A stretch of DNA of 64,000 nt. It comes from Pseudo-nitzschia pungens (taxonomy: Eukaryota > Bacillariophyta > Bacillariophyceae > Bacillariales > Bacillariaceae). The stretch lies in the NCBI GenBank assembly GCA_037355855.1, contig CM074761.1, positions 4,979,346 through 5,043,345 on the forward strand, read 5' to 3'. Positions 1 to 9,988 of the stretch are shown one piece after another (within the stretch, counting starts at the first letter, position 1; every line of letters starts with the position of its first letter). The position numbers and the translations under genes were made by a program. The notes below the pieces were generated by a model that worked only from the letters and a program-made list of their open reading frames with translations, was not told the DNA's origin and did not search any database.

Positions 1-1806
1 AACCAGACCATGACGTTTCAGATACGTATCGGCCCTCCACAGGAGAAGATATCTATGGAAACAAGATTGATTCGGAGTCATCGGGAGATAAAAAAGCCTC
101 GAGGTATGTCCCACCTCACTTGCGAAAGAAACAAGATGTTGCTGCCGATGATGAGAATGGAGAAGGAGCGACGAAGAAGGATTCTGCGATCACTGAACAA
201 TTATTTGAACAGGCTGTCGGAAGACACATTGATATCCGTCGCCCAACAGATCGCAGCATTATATTCATCGAATCCTACTCCACTTGTACACGAACTGGTA
301 TGGAAAAATGCCAAGGATGCTTGCATAACATCTCCCATGTTAATGATAGGATTGATTCCGGTCTACACCGCATGCATTGCAGGAGTCCATATTCAAACAG
401 GCGATACAGTTCAAGTTGGAGAAAATATATTGGAAAGTGTTGTCGTAGAACTGTTGGACAGACTCAAAGCTTCAAGAGAAAGAGATCCCAACTATATCGA
501 TGACAACGGAAAGGAAATCGAGAACAAACAAATAAGCAATCTGATGCTCTTCCTTGGTTACTTGTACAACTATGGGATTGTCCATTGCTCATTTATTTAC
601 GATATTATTCGACACCTTATTGAACATTTTTCCGAGGTCGATGTTGAATGCCTACTCATTCTCTTGAGCCACTGTGGGCGATCCTTGCGCTCCGATGATC
701 CCATGGCACTCAAAGAGATCGTTCTGCTTGTTCAGAAGAAGAAAGCAGAAAACGGCAAACAGTCATCGTCTAGCAGGACAGAATATATGATTTCTGCAAT
801 CATGGATTTAAAAAACAATAGGAGGAACAAAGAAGATACAGTATTTAGCGAAAAAGCTGCAAAGTTTCGAAAAGTCCTCGGCAGAATCAAAGCATCTGCA
901 GCCAAGGCAGGTCTTTCAAAAAGTTCTTCAGAAGCATCATTGAGAATTTCTTTGATGGATATTTTGCAGGCAGAAACGAAGGGAAGGTGGTGGAAGGTCG
1001 GTGCTTCGTGGGTAGGAAATCAATATCGATTTTCCGAAGGGGAATCCAAGCAAGACCATGAAAGCAGCCTCGCTTCATCAACGTCCAAACCAGATGATGG
1101 CGATGAGGAATTGCTGAAGCTTGCATCCAAATTACGAATGAACACTGACAGGAAAAGGGCCATTTTCTGTATCATCATGGGCGGGACGGACTGTGAAGAC
1201 ACGTTTGAGAAATTGTGCCGATCGTCCATGCTACAGAATAGAAGCGAGAGGGACACCGTCCGTGTATTAATGGAGTGTTGCGGAAACGAAAAGTCGTACA
1301 ACAAGTTTTATGGACATTTAGCATCACGTATCTGTGAATTCCAGCCCCAGAGCAAGTTCTCTCTGCAGCTGGCATATTGGGATGTTTTCAAGCAGTTCGA
1401 TAGTATGGGAGCTCGAAAGGCAGCCAACCTAGCCAAGCTGTTGTTCCATCTTATTGTTACACATCATGCTCTCAAACTGCTTCCGGTCATCAAGACAATC
1501 GATCTTTCCGACGCAGATGATATGGACGAAAATACTTTGATTTTCCTTACAATTCTTCTTTCTAGCATGATCGAATACTTTGACGACCCATCACAAGCCA
1601 AGGCTCTTTTTGCTCGACGTGTGTCAAGATCCGAGGACCGAAGTTCCGAGGATGACAACGATGAAGGTATCAGGGCAGGATTGCTTGTTTTCTTCATGGA
1701 AACGCTGAAGGCAAGCCCAAAGAATAAAAAAGGGTCCAGATTTCGAAAAAACTTCAAGGCTATTGTGAAAGAGTTGGACACAGATGGTTTTGAAGATATG
1801 TTCTAA
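1..1806 (+). CDS. NOM1: NOM1/Sgd1-like nucleolar MIF4G-MA3 protein (5' end missing)
   Basis: Members of this family act in the nucleolus in small-subunit ribosome biogenesis. The open frame at position 3 reads into the window from upstream and contains the family motif YVPPHLRKK at about 108-134. After about 160-190 the conserved reading continues one base later (RSLNNYLNRLSEDT), so one extra base lies in about 135-190. A MIF4G-type helical region follows, including VHELVWKNAKDACI and LMLFLGYLYNYGIVHC (about 280-720). A MA3 domain lies near 1140-1500, including KRAIFCIIMGGTDCEDTFEKL and FSLQLAYWDVFKQFDSM. The acidic C-terminus ends at TAA 1804-1806. The N-terminal part is outside the window. 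Without repair of the frame the protein would seem to start inside the window at position 10, which I consider wrong. Family assignment is confident; the exact insertion site is not. Confidence 0.85.
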   Translation, partial: NQTMTFQIRIGPPQEKISMETRLIRSHREIKKPRGMSHLTCERNKMLLPMMRMEKERRRRILRSLNNYLNRLSEDTLISVAQQIAALYSSNPTPLVHELVWKNAKDACITSPMLMIGLIPVYTACIAGVHIQTGDTVQVGENILESVVVELLDRLKASRERDPNYIDDNGKEIENKQISNLMLFLGYLYNYGIVHCSFIYDIIRHLIEHFSEVDVECLLILLSHCGRSLRSDDPMALKEIVLLVQKKKAENGKQSSSSRTEYMISAIMDLKNNRRNKEDTVFSEKAAKFRKVLGRIKASAAKAGLSKSSSEASLRISLMDILQAETKGRWWKVGASWVGNQYRFSEGESKQDHESSLASSTSKPDDGDEELLKLASKLRMNTDRKRAIFCIIMGGTDCEDTFEKLCRSSMLQNRSERDTVRVLMECCGNEKSYNKFYGHLASRICEFQPQSKFSLQLAYWDVFKQFDSMGARKAANLAKLLFHLIVTHHALKLLPVIKTIDLSDADDMDENTLIFLTILLSSMIEYFDDPSQAKALFARRVSRSEDRSSEDDNDEGIRAGLLVFFMETLKASPKNKKGSRFRKNFKAIVKELDTDGFEDMF

Positions 1807-1852
1807 GATGAAATTTCATGAATGCAATAATTGTCAACTCTGAAATTACAAT

Positions 1853-2810
1853 TTACTCTTTTTCTTTTGCATCCTTCTTCTTTGGAAGGACGTCTAGCAG
1901 AGCCTTTTTCCAGTCCCCGTCATTTTCTCTCCATTTCAACAGTATCTCGAAAACGTGGTTACATGTCAGCACTTTAGTTGAAACCATGCTGAGATAGTCA
2001 GTGATGGGTAATTTCGCTGTTTGAATTCCAAATTTCTCCGCTCTATCAATTGCAGCCCGCTTCAATCTATTTCGATCAACAATCCCTCCGATGATATAGA
2101 TCTTGTCGTCGTCCAGAGTCTGGAGGGTATTATTTGAGTCGCTTGTGAGATAAACTAGCTTTGACTTGTCTTCAGTTGCTTCAACTATGTCCTTTTCTGT
2201 TTGGTGAAAAGCTCGATGTTCCCACTGATCAAAACCAGATACTTTCTCAAGGAGATCGCGTGTCTCACCACCCAAACTGCAAGCGGTAACTTTAACTGGA
2301 TGCTTCGCCTTCTTGTTTCTTGCATAGCAGTATCGTATTTGATTTGCCAAACTATTTATTTCGGACTGTGTCATGGAATCTTCAAAAGAGCAATCCATAT
2401 ACACTTGGTACTTGCTTGAAGTTTTCTCGAAAATTTCTTGCCATCGTTCGTTTCTCCTTGCCCAGCCACTTCCATCCAACCTTCTTCGTTCCATATCTAC
2501 TTTCAGAGTCATCGATATCTCTACCTTCTGCCTTCGCTTTTGCAAGTTTGACATTCCTCTGCTGCTCCTTCTTCCGCTTCTTGTGTTCCAACATCTTTTC
2601 CCATTTTCGTTGTCTCTTTAGTTGATTTTTTGACATCTTCTGTCCGCCTTGGTTTGTATCGGTGGTACTAGAAGTCGCCGGCTCATTTGCAACGCTGTTG
2701 TTCTTGTCACTACTAGCCGAAGGTGCTTCAGACTTCGCCTTTCCTGTCTCCCCATCCTCATTGGATCCCACCTCGACTGGATTTGATACCTGGTCAGTCT
2801 CGCCGCTCAT
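1853..2810 (-). CDS. TRM10: tRNA (guanine-9-N1)-methyltransferase, TRM10 family
   Basis: TRM10 enzymes use S-adenosylmethionine to methylate N1 of purine 9 in tRNA, with a SPOUT-type fold. The N-terminal part (MSGETDQV from 2810) is a Ser/Thr-rich region followed by a Lys/Arg coiled segment (SKNQLKRQRKWEKMLEHKKR), typical of the family. The catalytic part has YMDCSFED, VYLTSDS and the hallmark IIGGIVDRNRLKRAA, then TKVLTCNHVFEILLKW near the end. N- and C-terminal parts are in different frames. One extra base lies between about 2487 and 2515, and dropping it gives 318 residues, a normal length. I chose ATG 2808-2810 because the frame above it has no closer ATG. It is tail-to-tail with NOM1, with only 46 bases between the stops. 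Confidence 0.88.
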
Positions 2811-4288
2811 GATCTTTCTATTTATTGCCGACGAGAAATTTAGTTGCAAGATCCGAAGTCTACCGGTACTTGTAGTGTTTTCACTGGATGGTGAAGAAAA
2901 AAAGAGGTGTGTAGTGATTAGTGATCGTGAGACACAAAAAAGAATGGTGATGTGTGATTATCGCATTCGTGATTCATTCACGTTAGATCCAATCGGACCC
3001 TAAATCTTACCGGTAAGGTTAGTAGTCACGATGCCCTTTGCTTGGATCCAAGTTGAAATCCTTGTTGTCAACTGAAGCCTACGGTACCCAAGGTCACCAT
3101 CCCTTTGGAACGCTGGATAAGTGTCAATCAGCAATCCTTGTCAACATCATATCCCTGGTGGACAAATTGCTACTGAGATAAGAAGCCTGTCAGCACTTCT
3201 TCCTCCTCCAACGATTCTTGTTCTTGTAGCGACCAAGTTGGCGAGGAGTACGACTACTACTAGTACTACTAGTAGTACTAGTACTACTACTGCTGCTACT
3301 AGTAGTAGTGATAGCAGTGCTGTTAGCCACCACACTGCACACCACCTTAGCTAACAAATGCGAGAATAAACCTCAAGTCCTCATGAAGAAGAAGCTTCCT
3401 AAAATGCTAGTAATGGTCCATCTGAATTCGAGGAACATACTAGTCAATACTACGTGTACGAAGTTTCGCTCAAAATTGATTTCACCACAACAATAAACAA
3501 TAGCACCTGACTGCATTGACCAGAAAGTCAAAAATTGCTAGGCTGTACAACCAATTCAGTCAGTGAACTATTAACTAGACACACTAGTATAGTACTGTGA
3601 CGAAGTGATAGATCATGGGAGAATACCAATCAACGATGCTCACCAAGCGATTGCAGGAAAGCTTGGCGCATGCCGAACGGTTTATGGATGGATCGTGTTA
3701 CAGCTGTCCTTCCTGATGGTTCAAGCAGCAGCTTTTGTTTCGAAATGAAAAATGCCGATCACGATTTGATCGAAACACACATCTACGGCAGTGCCCGGCG
3801 TGCAAATACTCGAATCGAGAGATAGGATGGCAGCAAAAAAACGGTGGCAACCTACTCGGTTGACGCAAGTCCCGCCTTACTACCAGATTGTGTCAGTTGT
3901 ATAAATTCTGCTACGTCAGCGGCGTCGAACCCCGATTCAGGGATGCAAACAAAGCGAAACAACTGAACTCGCGTCGGGTCTCGTCTCCCCACAACAAACA
4001 AATAATGATAATGTTGTATTCGAATTCAGTCGGTTCGATTTCAGTCATGGTCGTGTTTACAATCTAACTTTTATTCGTTTAAACCATAAAAGCACTGGGG
4101 TGCACTGCAACGATCCCCTCGCACCGAATCCAGTAATATGTCGTAGTTTGCAAAGCCGCTGTCCTGCAGCCTGCAGTGATAAAACTGTATCGAAACTCGC
4201 TCTTCCAAGCAGTTTCGCGTCTGTCGACGAATGATTCTATCGACAAAAAAGGTTTCTGCACGTCTTTTCCAATCGATTGTTTCTTTCA
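2811..4288. other. Spacer between TRM10 start and TMED end
   Basis: No supported gene. It should hold the TRM10 promoter (right of 2810) and the TMED 3' region. A ttaccggtaaggtta copy of the dispersed spacer element is at about 3007-3021. A self-complementary TAC/GTA cluster with ACTAGT units covers about 3244-3312. The rest is unremarkable AT-rich sequence. Confidence 0.6.
3244..3312. repeat. TAC/GTA triplet cluster with ACTAGT units
   Basis: Runs of ctactactagtactactag and tagtagtactagtactac alternate, so the stretch is largely self-complementary and could fold into hairpins. Similar clusters occur at about 20371-20395, 29228-29302, 40650-40775, 58571-58612, 58845-58862 and 63020-63052. 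All are in spacers. Confidence 0.8.
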
Positions 4289-5672
4289 TCATCTACCGAG
4301 CATCGGGGCTGCGCTGAACCACTTCCGAATGGTATAAACCTGGTATCCCGTGACAGCCATGAACAAGAGGGTTTCCGTCAACGAATTGAGAACCATGTTG
4401 GAGTGAGAGTGCTCGTTCGTCTCCGCGTGTACCGTGAGACGGCGCCTTTCTTTTTGCTGCATGGACTGAATGTCGTTGAGCAAACGGCGGAGGTCCTTGA
4501 CCTTTTCCCTGGTTTCTTCGAAATCTTCGTCCTTGATGCCCTCCTCGGCGGCTGTATCCTGTTCGAGTTCCTTGTCTTCCTCCATCATTTTTTTCTCTTC
4601 GTATGTATAGACATGACCTTCCTCATTGAGGCCACCCAGTTCGCTTTCCTTTCTCATTTCCATTTCGGCAATGATCTGCAAAAGGAGACAACAACGTGTG
4701 AGAGTCAACAACACAACCTTCATCCTGCTTTGAACGGACGGTTCGTTCCAACGCGTTCGATGCATGATCCAATCATCTATCGACTAACAATCGGTATGCA
4801 CTCGGTTGGTCCGCAAAACCAACAATTTTCACTCCCTTCGACGCACCTGACTAAAACTGCTGGTGACGCACATGCGATACCATCCGTCTCGGGGGGCCTT
4901 TTTCGTGTTCGAAATGGGTTCCCCGTCCTGTCGAATTTTCTTGAGCTGCTCCATCTTCTTGGCCTCCCGTTTCTTCTTGAGCTCGAGAAACCGTTTTCTC
5001 TGGCGTTCCCGCCGTTCCCGTCTCTTTTGTTCGGCATCCGGATCTTCCGGGTCGATGGGGTCATCGTCGTGCTCGGCACCGTCGTCGTCGTCATCATCAT
5101 CGTCGTCGTCGTCGATTTCGTCGTTCAGGTGCTCGAAATCGACCTCTCTCGAAACCGACAGGTGGTGTTTGTGCTTGCGTCCATCGGTGCCGTACTCCAT
5201 CGCTTTGTTGTACAATTCGAGCCCCGAATCCACGGCGAGATCCGCGATCGGTCCCTCCAGCGTGTACGTCGCCCTCAGCTGGGCCCCGGTCAGGACAAAG
5301 AGACTCACGGTCACCGACTCTCTGAAGTGTGCCACGACGACGAACAACGGAATAGAATGCGAGAGACACACAAAAAAAAAACACACACACACACACACAC
5401 AGACCGCCGAAACGCGAGTGAGAAGGCAGCAACTCGTAATCGGTTCGCTCACTCGTGGAATAGAATACAATCAAACAAAATACCGGTGGACCGACCTCCG
5501 AGTCCGATCGGCAGCAGTCTACGGTGACTTAGTCTTACCCCTCGTTGAGTTTTTCGTATAGACACTCCGATTGTCGTTGATTGATAGTTACTTGCATGGG
5601 CAGGCCATGGGAAGATCTGCAGCCGGCCAAAAGGCACAACGCTGCCACCACGCAAAACGTTCGGAGAACCAT
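4289..5672 (-). CDS. p24/TMED (emp24-GOLD) cargo receptor with charged insert
   Basis: p24 proteins are type I membrane proteins that select cargo for vesicles cycling between ER and Golgi. I read three exons: 5539-5672, 4847-5321 and 4289-4675, with GTAAGA and GTGCGT donors, joining in frame to 331 residues. Exon 1 encodes a signal peptide (MVLRTFCVVAALCLLAG) and the start of the GOLD domain, RQSECLYEKLNEG. Exon 2 continues ESVTVSLFVLTG and a long insert: an acidic run of about eleven Asp (near 5083-5120), then a Lys/Arg-rich helix, before GWYRMCV. Exon 3 holds the coiled coil (EETREKVKDLRRLLNDIQ) and a C-terminal membrane span with WFSAAPMLGR as the cytosolic tail. The usual FF/KK tail signals are absent. 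The first intron has a CA microsatellite at 5381-5402. The subfamily cannot be told by eye. Confidence 0.82.
5381..5402 (+). repeat. CA dinucleotide microsatellite in TMED intron 1
   Basis: About eleven CA units follow an A run, inside the intron between exons 1 and 2 of the TMED gene. Confidence 0.9.
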
Positions 5673-6572
5673 TGTGACTATTCGGATTTCTTGGTTTCGA
5701 TGCTTTTTCGGTCGCGCTTTCCGCTTTGGTATTAGCTACTACGGTACGGTTAGCCTTCGGTTTTGTCGACTCGTATTCAAGGACGGTGACCAACTAGTTT
5801 GGTTTGATTCTTAGTTCTTCGAATTCGGTTCAGTTTGCAGTTCTCGTTTTCATCCACCAACACCACCGCAAACGCAACGATCCTGTGAGTTACAAGTTAC
5901 AAAGTAGATTACTGAACTTGTTTTTGGTTGTCGAGAGTCGAGTTTCTCGTCTCCTTCGTTACTGTCGTTGAGGAGTCATAAATCATGAGGACTGTTGGTA
6001 ACTTAATACCGTACTTGTAAGGTTACCATCACCAGTAAGATAAGACTTTTTTAACGCATCCATTATCCGGTATGGTATGGAGGGAACCCGAACTCTAAAA
6101 CGATTAGAAAACGGTGGGTAACAACAGAAACGCTGTGACTAGTTCGACTAGAGAAGTTCCAAAACATCATCATGACTTCTTCGGATGATGATGTGACAGT
6201 GATGTTGCGTACAAACGCTACCGTGTGCTCTAGTGCTGTCAAATCAAGCCGACTGATTGAGATTCGTTTTGTGACCTACAAGTAATAAACCTTACGTACC
6301 ATATCTTGCCGACGGGACGATGAAATGATACTTCAAAAATCACATCACAAAATATCACAATATCACAGTACGGTAAGGTTTACATCATCCGACACCAGGT
6401 AGTATCGTCCATCATCCTCACTTCGATACAAGGCATCGATCAAAACGACAATCGATCCTATTCCAATCAATACACGCGGGACAATCTTGACCGGTAGTAG
6501 CGACGACAGCTAAAGAACCGAACAAAACCAGCAATAAAAGAGAACACCGAACGCACACGACAGCAGCACACC
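5673..6572. other. Divergent promoter region, TMED / Tic22
   Basis: No supported gene. It separates two genes transcribed away from each other, so both promoters should lie here. Copies of the dispersed spacer element occur at about 6017-6027 (gtaaggttacc) and 6371-6383 (cggtaaggtttac). No TATA box or other core promoter stands out. Confidence 0.5.
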
Positions 6573-7829
6573 ATGGTTTCTCGCAGCAGTTGGAATGGGT
6601 GCGTTGCATTCTTTTTGCTGGTGTCGATAGCGCCATCGAACGTTTCGTCGTTCGCGTTCTCGAGAATACGGTTGCCATCGGCCGCCTCGAAATCGACGTC
6701 CTGGAACGAGAAACTGGCGGCATCGACGTCAACGCCGACGTCGACGTGTACGTCGAAACGAACGGCGCTCTCCATGGTGCGGGAACCCGACGACCGCCCC
6801 GGATTGTCCGGCGCCAGCATCCTCGCCGGAGTCCTGCTCGCCGTGTTTGTCGCGGGAAGTCTCTTGCCGCTGGCGGGAACCCTCGACCTGAAACCGGCTC
6901 CGATTGCCGACTCGGTGGTCACACGGCAGGACGCGCCCGGAAAGCGGAACCTCGAGAGCAAACAGTACGCCCTCTCCCGTTCCGCGATCCAGGAGAAACT
7001 CAACACCGTTCCGGTCTTTTACATCGCGACGACCGGCAGCGATGGGTCGGCCCTCATGTCGACCGACATCTACTTGTCGTACCAAGAGGCCAGGGAAGCC
7101 AGCGAAGGAGTTCCTTCCTCCACCGTAAAGGGCACGACCCTGGACCAAGTCATGTACGTTTGCCTCCGTGTGCGCCCTCCGTGTTCACGGATCGGTTTGC
7201 TCCGGGATTGATGAGACCGTCTCGCGCGGGTTTCTTCCCGCTCGAGACGATTCGGAATGAATTGTTTCGTCTCTTTTTTCTTCTGCGATGCCGCGCGAAC
7301 CGAAAACATCAATCAAACGTGCACACTCGTTCACGCACACACTCGCTCACACACTCACACACTCACTCACTCACGCAGGTATCCCTTGGTATTGAAACGG
7401 GGGAGAATGAGAATGGCTCCACCCCCCGCCGAGGTCGAGCGGGCCGAATCCGTGATCATGGCCGAAGGAAAGTCGGGTTCGCCCGGATACCGCCTGATTC
7501 CTTCCAGAGCCTCCGTGGACCAAGCGAAGGAGTTCGACATGGTGGTGTCGGAGAGCGACGTCCCTCTCTTCATCGCGGACAGACTCGCATTTGCCTCCAC
7601 GAAGGGGGCACAGCTCCCACTGTTCCTGAACAAGGACGATTGCGTCACCAGCTACAAGCGACTCCGACAGGCAAAGTCGTCCCTGCCGGAGCAGCCCAAC
7701 ATTCGCACGACGACCCTGCTGGAAACCCTGATCAGCATGGAGAGGGGCACGCGTCCCGGCGTGAGCCAGCTGAACTTTTACGCGACGGCAGGTGATTTGC
7801 TGCAACTCACGGAAATGCTCTCCCAATAG
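6573..7829 (+). CDS. tic22: Tic22-like plastid protein import component
   Basis: Tic22 works between plastid envelope membranes as a chaperone-like helper of protein import. Two exons, 6573-7153 and 7379-7829, join through donor GTACGT and acceptor cacgcag (a codon is split ATG) to give 343 residues. The N-terminus is a signal peptide (VAFFLLVSIAPSNVSS) followed by FAFSRIRLPS, a Phe-led, Ser/Arg-rich transit peptide as in diatom plastid precursors. A hydrophobic span (SILAGVLLAVFVAGSLLPLAG) follows. The Tic22 core shows VPVFYIATTGSDGS near residue 148 and VPLFIADRLAFAS, then QLPLFLNKDDCVTSYKRL and the C-terminal LNFYATAGDLLQLTEML. The intron is rich in CACTCA repeats. The family call rests on these short motifs, so it is likely rather than certain. 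Confidence 0.68.
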
Positions 7830-8751
7830 TGTGCCGCTGCCAGAGATCGATTCGAGTGTCGGAGACAATCGCTTTTCTCCGAGGTATCTATCGGACAAGC
7901 CTCGAGGATGAACAGGCAATGCGAAACAACAAGAACACAACCACATTTTGTCTCTTCAGCATATCATAGTTGACTAGTATAATATCATAATAATATATTA
8001 GCTTTTCGTGTTGTATTTACGAACACGAATTCATAAAGATAAGTCACAGATTGTGCTATCGAGTGACCAACAGCAGAAGTCCCTCTCATCTCAAAGTTCA
8101 CTTATTTTAGTAGCGCTTGTCGTTCTAGTATCAACAGCCATGCTGTTGGAAGAAACGATCGAATATGATGCTCACGCCATTCTGATGACACGAACGCTAT
8201 CGAATTCGTTTCGGAACTTGTTGTCTCCCTGTCTTTTTGTTTCCAAAACAGTAGATAGTCAAGACGTATACAATCCAGGCTCTTTCTGTGTGCATGCCCG
8301 AAGCCAAAGACACTAAGCTTACCTATCCGAGAGGATCAACCGTTCTTATTGCAATATGACAAAGTTTGAAAGCCTCTTCAAGTTACAATTTACTCAGACA
8401 TGCGAGTAAGGTTTACAGGTAACTTACTACAACTTACATTACCACGTGTAGTTTTTATTTTAACCAGACTACAGTAGTCCTTTTTTTACGATCCGATGAA
8501 AAAATACCTTTTTGTCGTACATACCTATCTTCGTTCATTATTAGGGTTCAGAATACGTTGAAGGTCTTTTAGTGTTTACCTCTTACTTCTTGCAACGAAA
8601 TGCCGCGTGCTTTCTCTCCAAGGAGCAAATTTCACGCACCGCACGCAAATCCCGATTGTGGCGCAAGCGTCGGACCATCGTCGAGTTGTATCACACGAAG
8701 CTTGACTACGGCTAGTATCATTCTTGTTTACTGAATAGCAACTTATCGACA
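7830..8751. other. Spacer between Tic22 and eS7
   Basis: Holds the Tic22 3' end and the eS7 promoter. A short open frame at 8008-8316 has no ATG start and no recognisable domain. One spacer element copy (gtaaggttta) is at about 8406-8415. Nothing else stands out. Confidence 0.5.
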
Positions 8752-9465
8752 ATGGCTACTTCCAAGATCATCAAGAGCAGCGGTGTAAGTGATGATTTCT
8801 GCGGGAAAGGAAGGAATTAGATTAGTGATTTGCGGACGATAAGGACAGGACGACGGAATAATCGCTGTTCGAAATGATCGGAATGGAATCCAATTCTGAC
8901 CTCTTATCGTTGTTTGGCACGTACGCATAGGAACCCGATGCTTTCGAGCAACAAGTTGCCAATGAGCTTCTCAACCTCGAAATGACCTCGACCGAGCTCA
9001 AAGCCTCGCTTCGAAACATTTACATCACAGCCGCCAAGGAGGTCGACTGTGGAAGCGGACGCACTGCCATCATCTTGTACGTTCCCTTCAAGTTGCTCAA
9101 ATCGGTCAACAAGATTCACCAGAAACTTGTCCGCGAGCTCGAAAAGAAATTCTCCGGAAAGATCGTCATGATCATCGGACAACGCACCATTCTCGGAAAG
9201 GGATACGCCCGCGACCAAAAGACCAGCGGACCTCGTCCTCGCTCGCGAACATTGACCGCCGTCCAGGATGCCATCTTGGACGATGTCGTCTACCCCACCG
9301 AAATCACCGGAAAGCGCACCCGAGTGAAGACCGACTGGAAAGAGAATCATGAAGGTCTTCCTCGATCCCCGAGACCAAGCCAACGTTTCCGGACGAACGG
9401 ACATCTACGCTGCCGTCTACGGCAAGCTCACCAACAAACAAGTTGTCTTTGAATTCCAGCAATAA
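8752..9465 (+). CDS. RPS7: 40S ribosomal protein eS7
   Basis: Structural protein of the small cytosolic ribosomal subunit. Exon 1 (8752-8784) encodes only [11 protein letters not shown]. After an intron with donor GTAAGT and acceptor cgcatag, exon 2 (8931-9465) gives [18 protein letters not shown] and the well-conserved [20 protein letters not shown] and [17 protein letters not shown]. At TRVKTD the frame breaks: the T at about 9336 is an extra base. Without it the sequence continues [20 protein letters not shown] and ends [15 protein letters not shown], giving 188 residues, the usual eS7 length. A short first exon just after the start codon is common for ribosomal protein genes. An extra base in so essential and conserved a gene is most simply a sequencing error. 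Confidence 0.95.
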
Positions 9466-9988
9466 ACAATGAAATAAGAAACCACTAGAGCAGCCCCCCT
9501 AATCACAGTTTCTCGCGGGAGAGGTAGCCTAATGGGCCTATAGATAATAGCGTCATGGACTGTCGGTTGATCCAGTTTTCAGTATCAGAACACAGGAGGA
9601 ATTGATGAGGACACCAGAACTACTGTACGTGTAGTTGCTTTTTACATATGATACAACTCGTCTCAACAGCGATCTATACTAGGCTGCCGTCGGCTCCAAT
9701 AACGAACAGCGTCGTCCGTCACACATTGGGTTTGTATCCTGTTTTTCGTACCATTCACAATTGCACGCTACGAGAAGGCTCCACTGTCGGCAAACATTCA
9801 CGTCCGAATTCCACCAAAATGCAATGCAATCGTATATACTAGGAACAGCTTGTGTAAAGTGTCAAGTATAAAGTATAAGTACAAAAATGTTCAAACTGTA
9901 TCGGTTTGTTCACCATGATTATCATCATCCTTTTGAAGGTTCTTTCGAATTGTTCCGCCCGGCCCCGGTCTTCTCGCGACCGATTGAC
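9466..9988. other. Convergent 3' spacer, eS7 / FUT8-like
   Basis: Lies between two genes that converge. No open frame with a recognisable domain. I checked the sequence near 9515-9580 for a tRNA-like fold and saw no convincing cloverleaf. Confidence 0.5.

Noticed and set aside
3244..3312. CRISPR-like or transposon terminal repeat
   Set aside because: No regular spacing of identical repeats and no associated protein gene; better described as a simple-sequence cluster.
6590..7795. 401-residue frame over Tic22
   Set aside because: Shadow of the Tic22 gene in another frame; Arg-rich, with no domain, and it crosses the intron.
8008..8316. Small open frame with a hydrophobic stretch
   Set aside because: No ATG at its start, no recognised domain, AT-rich spacer.
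9510..9580. tRNA-like fold between eS7 and the FUT8-like gene
   Set aside because: Stems do not pair well enough and no proper T-arm is present.
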